Source of the DNA: Clostridia bacterium
GTDB lineage: Bacteria > Bacillota > Clostridia > Oscillospirales > Acutalibacteraceae
DNA length: 35,902 nucleotides
Direction of reading: 5' to 3'
Assembly (NCBI GenBank): GCA_017554405.1
Contig: JAFZIK010000038.1
Span: 1-35,902 of the forward strand
The position numbers were made by a program, and so were the translations under genes. Under the pieces are notes generated by a model. It made no database searches, was not told the DNA's origin, and saw only the letters and a program-made list of their open reading frames with translations. Shown piece after piece: positions 31,148-35,902 of this stretch. Position 1 is the first letter of the stretch; each line of letters begins with the position of its first letter.

Positions 31148-32292
31148 TAACAAACTGTCAGGCGGCGCTTTTAGAGCTTTTAAAGGCTTCCCTTTTCGGT
31201 ATTAAGCCCGATTTTCCGGCAGATACCGATTGGGACGCAGTATATAATGAGGCAGAGGCGCAAACGGTAGTAGCGCTCGCGGCGCCGGCTGTGCCCGAAA
31301 ATTACGCGGCAAAATGGCAGGTGCCCGCGGCGCAGAGCACCGCGCAATATATGCGCAATATCTTTGAACAAACGAAACTTACAGAACTTTTCTGTTCAAA
31401 CGGTATCCCGCTTGTTATATTAAAGGGCGCGGCGGCGGCGGTCTATTATCCTAAGCCCCAGCTTCGCACAATGGGTGATGTTGATTTTTTGGTGCGTGAG
31501 GATGATTTTGAAACGGCGCGCGCACTGCTTCAAAAAAGCGGTTACATATATAAAGGGGATTACCTCGACGGCAGAGATTACACCTATACAAAAGGCGGGG
31601 TAATATTTGAACTCCACCACCGTTACAGCGATACCGAATACAATATCGAGCCGGCATTGATAAGAGGAATGGAAAACGCCGTTACCCGAACGCTTGGCGG
31701 GCAAAGCTTTAAAATGCTTCCCGATTTTGAAAACGGTCTTGTATTGCTTGATCATATACGCCACCACCTACACGGCGGGCTTGGAATCCGCCAGATGATC
31801 GACTGGGCAATGTTTGCAAACGCTATGCTTGACGACAAGAGCTATGCCGAGCACTTCCTGCCGCTTATAAACGGCGCCGGACTTGTTACCTTTGCCGAAA
31901 CCGTTACAAAAATGTGCAAAATTTATTTAGGTCTGCCTGATACCGTAACCTGGTGCGACGGCGCGGATGCGGCTACAGCCGGAATACTTATGGAAAAGGT
32001 GTTAAACAGCGGCAACTTCGGCAGAAAAACGCCTTATGAATATAAGCCGATGCTCGAGCTTTCCTCGGATATAAAAAAGCACGGCGTATTTAGGGTTTTG
32101 CAAAAAGCCGGTATGGCGAATTTCGGCATTTGCAGAAAATACCGCTTTTTAGGCGCGTTTGCCTGGCTTTTTCAGGCGTTCCGTTTTATCCCGCGCGGCA
32201 TAACCGCACTGTTTCGCGGAGAGAACTTCAAAAAAGATATAAAATCGGGCGGCGAGGAAGCCGACCTGTATATAAAACTCGGCTTGAAATAA
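31144..32292 (+). CDS. NTP_transf_5-family nucleotidyltransferase-like protein
   Basis: Protein of 382 residues with the minimal nucleotidyltransferase fold. VILKGAAAAVYYP is followed by LRTMGDVDFLV, where Asp112 and Asp114 form the catalytic pair. HHLHGGLGIRQMIDWAMF is another family block. Genes of this family accompany HPrK-like and ABC genes in lasso clusters such as the paeninodin cluster, where their role is not established. It overlaps the kinase-like gene by ATGA. Transfer of a nucleotide to a peptide or a small molecule is possible. Confidence 0.83.
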   Translation: MITNCQAALLELLKASLFGIKPDFPADTDWDAVYNEAEAQTVVALAAPAVPENYAAKWQVPAAQSTAQYMRNIFEQTKLTELFCSNGIPLVILKGAAAAVYYPKPQLRTMGDVDFLVREDDFETARALLQKSGYIYKGDYLDGRDYTYTKGGVIFELHHRYSDTEYNIEPALIRGMENAVTRTLGGQSFKMLPDFENGLVLLDHIRHHLHGGLGIRQMIDWAMFANAMLDDKSYAEHFLPLINGAGLVTFAETVTKMCKIYLGLPDTVTWCDGADAATAGILMEKVLNSGNFGRKTPYEYKPMLELSSDIKKHGVFRVLQKAGMANFGICRKYRFLGAFAWLFQAFRFIPRGITALFRGENFKKDIKSGGEEADLYIKLGLK

Positions 32293-32316
32293 GCCGGCAA
32301 ACTTCGGAGGTATACA

Positions 32317-34236
32317 TTGAAAAAGGGTAAATATACCGGGATCAACCGCTTGCTTAAAAGCGACGCTTTACAGGCTATCATAAACAAAATATACGACGGC
32401 ACCTTCAAAGAGTTTTTAGGCGACTGGAAATGGATCTTTTCATTTTCAAAAAAATATCGCGTAATAGTGATTTTCTATACCCTTGTGGGTATTTTCGGCT
32501 CAAGTATGGCGCTCGGTGCCGCATATTTGAGCAAGATACTGATAAACATCATCGTTGGGCAAAAGACCGATAAGCTATGGCTTTTGATCGGCGGCATGGT
32601 GGGTATGACGGTCTTTTCGCTTCTGCTTTCAAGTCTTTCAAGCCGCATATTCACGCGGATATCGATCTACGTTAACAACGATATACAGGGCGAAATATTC
32701 GATAAGATAATCGACGCGCGCTGGAAGGAGCTTTCCGCCTATAAAAGCGGCGACCTTTTAAACCGCTTCAATAATGACGTTGGCACTATAGCGGCAAACG
32801 CCATAGCCTGGATACCTAACCTTATAGTTAATATTTACACCTTTGCGCTGACCTTCTTTGTGCTTTTTAAAACCGACCCGATGATGGCTTGGATAGCGTT
32901 TTTATCGGCTCCCTTCCTGCTTGCGATGAGCCGCTACATAATGCGCAAAATGAAGGAATACCGAAAAAGAGTTTTAGAGCTTAATTCGCAGATGATGAGC
33001 TTTGAGGTTGAAACCTTTTATAACTTTGATATGATTAAATCCTTCGGCGTTTTCGGACACTATTCAAAGCGGCTTCGTATGTGGCAAAAGAAGTTTAAAG
33101 AGTTTAACCTCGATTACAACAAGTTTGAGATAAAATCAAAGATACTTGTAACGCTTGTTTCCACCCTTGTATCGCTTGTAGCGTTCGGCTACTGCCTGTA
33201 TAGGCTTTGGCACGGGCAGATCGGATACGGTGATATGACCTTTTTCCTGCAGCAGCGGTCAAGCCTTTCGACCCGCTTTAACAGCCTTGTTGGAACAATA
33301 CCCGGCATGCTTAATTCGGCGGTATCGGCGCATCGCATAAGGGAGCTTATCGACCTGCCGCGCGAAACGCACGACGAGGCGGCATACGAGAAACTTAAAG
33401 CGATAGCCGATGAAGGCATCGCAGTGGATCTTAACAACGTTACCTTTTCATACGTCAGCGATAAGCAGGTTTATAAAAACGCGAAATTCAGCGCAAAGCC
33501 GGGCGAAATAGCGGCGATCCTTGCCGAATCAGGCGGCGGGAAAACCACCTTCATGCGGTTGCTTCTCGGTATGCTTGACGCCGAGTCGGGCTCGGTAACG
33601 CTGACCGGAGCGGACGGCGAGGCGCTTCCGATAAACGCCGATCTGCGGCGGTTTTTCGCCTACGTGCCGCAGGGCAACACCATTCTTTCGGGCACGATAG
33701 CGGAGAATATGCGCATGATGCGGGAGGACGTTACCGACGAGGAGATAATATCCGCACTCAAAACGGTTTGCGCTTACGATTTTGTAAATGAGCTTAAAGA
33801 CGGAATAAACAGCACCTTGGGCGAGCGCGGCAGAGGCGTTTCGGAAGGTCAGGCACAGCGGCTTTCGATAGCCCGCGCCCTTATAAGAAACTCACCCATA
33901 CTGCTTCTTGACGAGGCGACCAGCGCGCTTGATATAGATACCGAAGAAAAGGTGCTCAAAAACATAATAAAGGCGCACCCGAACAAGGTCATCATTATTG
34001 CGACCCACCGCCCGAGCGCCTTAAAGCTCTGCAAGAGGATTTACCGCATTAACGATGGCGATATAAAGGAAGCCGACGCGGCGGCAGCAGAACAAATGGC
34101 TTGGCGGTATTCGGATATGCCGGCGGAAGGCAATCTGCCCGGCGGCAACGTAAAACTGCCGGATATGCCCCTTACACCTAAGATCGAAACCGATCTTCTC
34201 AAAAACGATAATAACGACGGTTGGTGGAATAATTGA
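32317..34236 (+). CDS. ABC exporter, fused membrane and ATPase domains
   Basis: Half-transporter of 639 residues. Six membrane helices lie within about 50-320 and the ATPase domain within about 370-580. There is no C39 peptidase domain, so leader cleavage must come from another enzyme such as the S26 peptidase upstream. Two motifs deviate: Walker A reads AESGGGKTT (Ala in place of the first Gly), and the signature is VSEGQAQR instead of LSGGQ. Walker B (LLLDEATSALD) and the switch His (ATHR) are intact. The start is TTG with GGAGG six bases ahead. A C-terminal tail of about 50 residues, Pro/Asn/Asp-rich and ending in WWNN, is unusual. Confidence 0.92.
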   Translation: MKKGKYTGINRLLKSDALQAIINKIYDGTFKEFLGDWKWIFSFSKKYRVIVIFYTLVGIFGSSMALGAAYLSKILINIIVGQKTDKLWLLIGGMVGMTVFSLLLSSLSSRIFTRISIYVNNDIQGEIFDKIIDARWKELSAYKSGDLLNRFNNDVGTIAANAIAWIPNLIVNIYTFALTFFVLFKTDPMMAWIAFLSAPFLLAMSRYIMRKMKEYRKRVLELNSQMMSFEVETFYNFDMIKSFGVFGHYSKRLRMWQKKFKEFNLDYNKFEIKSKILVTLVSTLVSLVAFGYCLYRLWHGQIGYGDMTFFLQQRSSLSTRFNSLVGTIPGMLNSAVSAHRIRELIDLPRETHDEAAYEKLKAIADEGIAVDLNNVTFSYVSDKQVYKNAKFSAKPGEIAAILAESGGGKTTFMRLLLGMLDAESGSVTLTGADGEALPINADLRRFFAYVPQGNTILSGTIAENMRMMREDVTDEEIISALKTVCAYDFVNELKDGINSTLGERGRGVSEGQAQRLSIARALIRNSPILLLDEATSALDIDTEEKVLKNIIKAHPNKVIIIATHRPSALKLCKRIYRINDGDIKEADAAAAEQMAWRYSDMPAEGNLPGGNVKLPDMPLTPKIETDLLKNDNNDGWWNN

Positions 34237-35300
34237 ACAAAACAGATTATAACGAAATATATGCCAGAAGAAGGCGCGTAGGCAGCGCGGATACGCTTAA
34301 GCTCCTGCTTATGCCGTTTGTGATGTTTGTGTTTTTCGGGTTCCCCACCGCGGCAGGCGGTTACATTCAAACCCTTTCAAACTTTGCCGCCCCCGCCTTT
34401 TTTATCCTTTCGGGGTTCTTTATCCTTACCCCGGACGACGCCGTGCGCAGAAAAAGGCTTAAAAAAGCCATAAAGCGCAATTTTATTACATTTACGGCAA
34501 TGTTTATAGTTTATTTTTTGATTAACGCGGCGTATTTATCTTACCTCGGAGTAAACTGGGCGCCCGAAATACTGAGAAAACGCATACTGTTTAATTTTCT
34601 GGTATTTAACGTATGGCCTCTTTCCATAGGCGGCGGTATTTGGTTTATGCAAAGTCTTCTTTTCGCGGTAATAATCCTGCTTGCGGCGGATATATGTAAG
34701 CTCCTTAAAAAGCCATATGTTTACATACCCGTGTTTTTGATTTTAGTATGCGTTACGCTTTTCTCCGGCGAGTTTTCAAGATTGGCGGGTTTCCCTCATT
34801 TTGGTTATAATTATATACCCGCCGGCACGGTAACAAGAGCGCTGCCGTATATGCTTATAGGTATGTTTATCCGCTATAAAGCAAACACGATACTTAATAT
34901 TAATCGTTGGCTGTTCCCGGTGTTTTTCGCGGTCGGTTTTCTGCTTGCCGCGGCGGAGCTTAACCTGCTTGCGCATTTTAAGCTTCTTATATACACCGGG
35001 CATACGGTTGGCTTTGCGATCATGGCGATTTCGGCTTGCTGTTTTGCGCTTTCACTAACCGATACGCGCGATTCTTTCCTTACCTCTCACGGCAGAAGCT
35101 TCGCAAAAAGGATATACGTTTGCTGCCAGCCGGTATACTTTATTATGATGTTTACAGTAAGTTACGTTCTCCCTGAATATTACTTTGTTATACGTGCGTT
35201 CAGCCCCTTTATCGTGCTTACGATCTGCCTTATTATCGCATACGTAACAGGCGTTGTAAAATTTGCGCTTAGTGAAATGAAAAAACTTGATAACCAATAG
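34233..35300 (+). CDS. Membrane acyltransferase (acyltransferase 3-like)
   Basis: Integral membrane protein of 355 residues with about ten hydrophobic segments. NFAAPAFFILSGFFIL matches the most recognizable segment of the acyltransferase 3 family, as does the general pattern of short loops with basic residues. The N-terminal His-Arg active-site residues of the family are not evident, so the protein may be divergent or have another role. The start is a TTG overlapping the ABC gene's stop (TTGA), which couples the two. O-acylation of an exported product is a possible role. Confidence 0.7.
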   Translation: MNKTDYNEIYARRRRVGSADTLKLLLMPFVMFVFFGFPTAAGGYIQTLSNFAAPAFFILSGFFILTPDDAVRRKRLKKAIKRNFITFTAMFIVYFLINAAYLSYLGVNWAPEILRKRILFNFLVFNVWPLSIGGGIWFMQSLLFAVIILLAADICKLLKKPYVYIPVFLILVCVTLFSGEFSRLAGFPHFGYNYIPAGTVTRALPYMLIGMFIRYKANTILNINRWLFPVFFAVGFLLAAAELNLLAHFKLLIYTGHTVGFAIMAISACCFALSLTDTRDSFLTSHGRSFAKRIYVCCQPVYFIMMFTVSYVLPEYYFVIRAFSPFIVLTICLIIAYVTGVVKFALSEMKKLDNQ

Positions 35301-35311
35301 AGCATTTTTTC

Positions 35312-35340
35312 TTGACAACTCGCCCCACGAGTGTTAAAAT
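35312..35340 (+). promoter_or_regulatory. Strong promoter of the Tyr-rich protein
   Basis: TTGACA (35312-35317), 17-base spacer, TAAAAT (35335-35340) with extended TG. The spacer contains a short perfect inverted repeat, ACTCG-CCCCA-CGAGT (35318-35332), that could bind a regulator. Confidence 0.75.
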
Positions 35341-35373
35341 TACTTTGTAAATTTATTTTTGGAGGAGATTCCG

Positions 35374-35730
35374 ATGAACAAGTTAGGCAACCTCGAGCTT
35401 AAAGTAGTTCGTTTCGCCAGCCAAGACGTAATAGCAACAAGCTTTTACGTAATTCCCTACAGTCAGTATCATGACGATGTATACGGCTCATTTGATTATG
35501 CTGACTATGTTTTGATGGAGGGTGAGCAGCTCTATTACAGCGATGCGGAAAAAGGTTGGGCCATCGCATCGTATCCTTATTATGGTTTTGATGCGGATGA
35601 ATATCAAGATCTGAAAAACAACCCGGGGTCCTTCGGTTATAATCGTTATAGCATTTATGATGCGTATCAAGGTTCGGACGGTTATTATTACACTAAGGGC
35701 GCAAGCTACGGAGAGCTTAGCGGGCAATAA
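35374..35730 (+). CDS. Tyrosine-rich small protein, candidate exported peptide precursor
   Basis: Protein of 118 residues with 20 tyrosines, all after residue 24, often in YY or YYY runs with Gly, Ser and Asp. The first 23 residues have a different composition (Leu, Val, Lys) and end DVIATS, which resembles leader ends that I recall from small Clostridia peptides encoded near such export genes. Ala21-Thr22-Ser23 would suit a signal-peptidase cut. No hydrophobic signal core or transmembrane helix is present, and no Cys, so disulfide or thioether bridges are excluded. The start is ATG 35374 behind GGAGGAG. It has its own strong promoter and follows the exporter and acyltransferase genes. No function can be assigned. 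Confidence 0.7.
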   Translation: MNKLGNLELKVVRFASQDVIATSFYVIPYSQYHDDVYGSFDYADYVLMEGEQLYYSDAEKGWAIASYPYYGFDADEYQDLKNNPGSFGYNRYSIYDAYQGSDGYYYTKGASYGELSGQ

Positions 35731-35761
35731 TTAGTGATTTTAAAACTCCCAACTCCCCTTT

Positions 35762-35902
35762 TGAACTGCCCCAATTTGTACGGACAGCACAAAAAAGCCC
35801 CCTATGACACGATATTAAGTTTTTAAGCAACGAACTGGCACCGATATTCCATCGGTGTCAGTTTTGTTTTGAGTTGGATGCGCTGATAGTTGTAGAAGTG
35901 GA
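35762..35902 (-). mobile_element. IS3-family insertion sequence, one end
   Basis: TGAACTGCCCC at 35762 looks like the terminal inverted repeat of IS150-type elements and is followed inward by the transposase 3' end on the minus strand. The other end lies beyond the window. The insertion is 31 bases after the stop of the Tyr-rich gene, so downstream genes of the cluster may have been separated or lost. Confidence 0.75.
35823..35902 (-). CDS. IS3-family transposase (OrfB) C-terminal part, partial
   Basis: The reverse strand translates to a C-terminus reading HFYNYQRIQLKTKLTPMEYR followed by six residues and a stop at 35823. The Tyr-Asn..Arg-Ile-Gln-Leu and Thr-Pro-Met-Glu-Tyr-Arg blocks are the standard end of the rve integrase domain in IS3/IS150 transposases, after the last catalytic Glu. 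The gene runs out of the window, so integrity of the DDE triad cannot be judged. Confidence 0.88.
   Translation of the reverse strand, partial: HFYNYQRIQLKTKLTPMEYRCQFVA

Noticed and set aside
29659-35730. Classical lasso peptide cluster
   Set aside because: No asparagine-synthetase-like cyclase or transglutaminase-like protease is present in the window, although PqqD, HPrK-like, nucleotidyltransferase and ABC genes would fit.

Overview
The window reads as a chromosomal segment of a low-to-mid GC Clostridia bacterium (Bacillota), probably an Oscillospirales/Ruminococcaceae-type gut organism. The evidence is the ylxM-ffh-rpsP-khpA-rimM-trmD order, an HPr with both His15 and Ser46, a class 2 GalT, a two-gene SufC/SufB system, strong GGAGG ribosome-binding sites, and interspersed repeats of a kind I recall from such genomes. 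Genus cannot be fixed from sequence alone.

Layout. 1-840: palindromic and AT-rich repeats, then tRNA-Pro(GGG) accompanied by partial copies of its own 3' end, the direct copies each followed by a terminator. 842-4904 (minus): ptsH, then the SRP/ribosome-maturation operon. 4931-5216: a tandem repeat. 5337-8881 (plus): DUF3048 lipoprotein, galT, AEC transporter. 8870-10433 (minus): EamA transporter and SGNH hydrolase, divergent from sufCB (10577-12231). 12284-14594: a zinc-ribbon/CFI-box protein and a DinJ/YafQ toxin-antitoxin pair. 14606-14960: mosaic repeats. 15020-19156: htrA (minus) divergent from rpsO-pnp (plus), with a long hairpin ahead of pnp. 19206-23469 (minus): GH13 enzyme and glycogen phosphorylase. 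23657-25997 (minus): a Zn/Cd/Pb-type P-type ATPase and its ArsR repressor with a clear operator. 26065-29461 (minus): VWA protein, PlsC-like acyltransferase, GT4 glycosyltransferase, and a regulator-like protein.

The most interesting part is 29659-35730 (plus). It encodes a PqqD-like protein, a compact SipW-type (Ser/His) signal peptidase, an HPr-kinase-like P-loop protein, a NTP_transf_5 nucleotidyltransferase, an ABC exporter and a membrane acyltransferase. These genes are nearly contiguous or overlapping. They are followed by a separately and strongly promoted 118-residue protein with 20 tyrosines and a leader-like N-terminus ending in an Ala-Thr-Ser motif. No lasso cyclase, transglutaminase-like protease, radical-SAM or lanthionine enzyme is present in the window. 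I infer a RiPP-like (or non-RiPP) system for maturing and exporting a tyrosine-rich peptide. Its right side is bounded by the end of an IS3-family insertion sequence at 35762.

Housekeeping genes fit together as protein targeting and ribosome assembly (ffh operon), RNA turnover (rpsO-pnp), alpha-glucan breakdown (GH13 plus GlgP), galactose use (galT) and Fe-S assembly (sufCB). Promoters, terminators and start choices were read by eye and are predictions.
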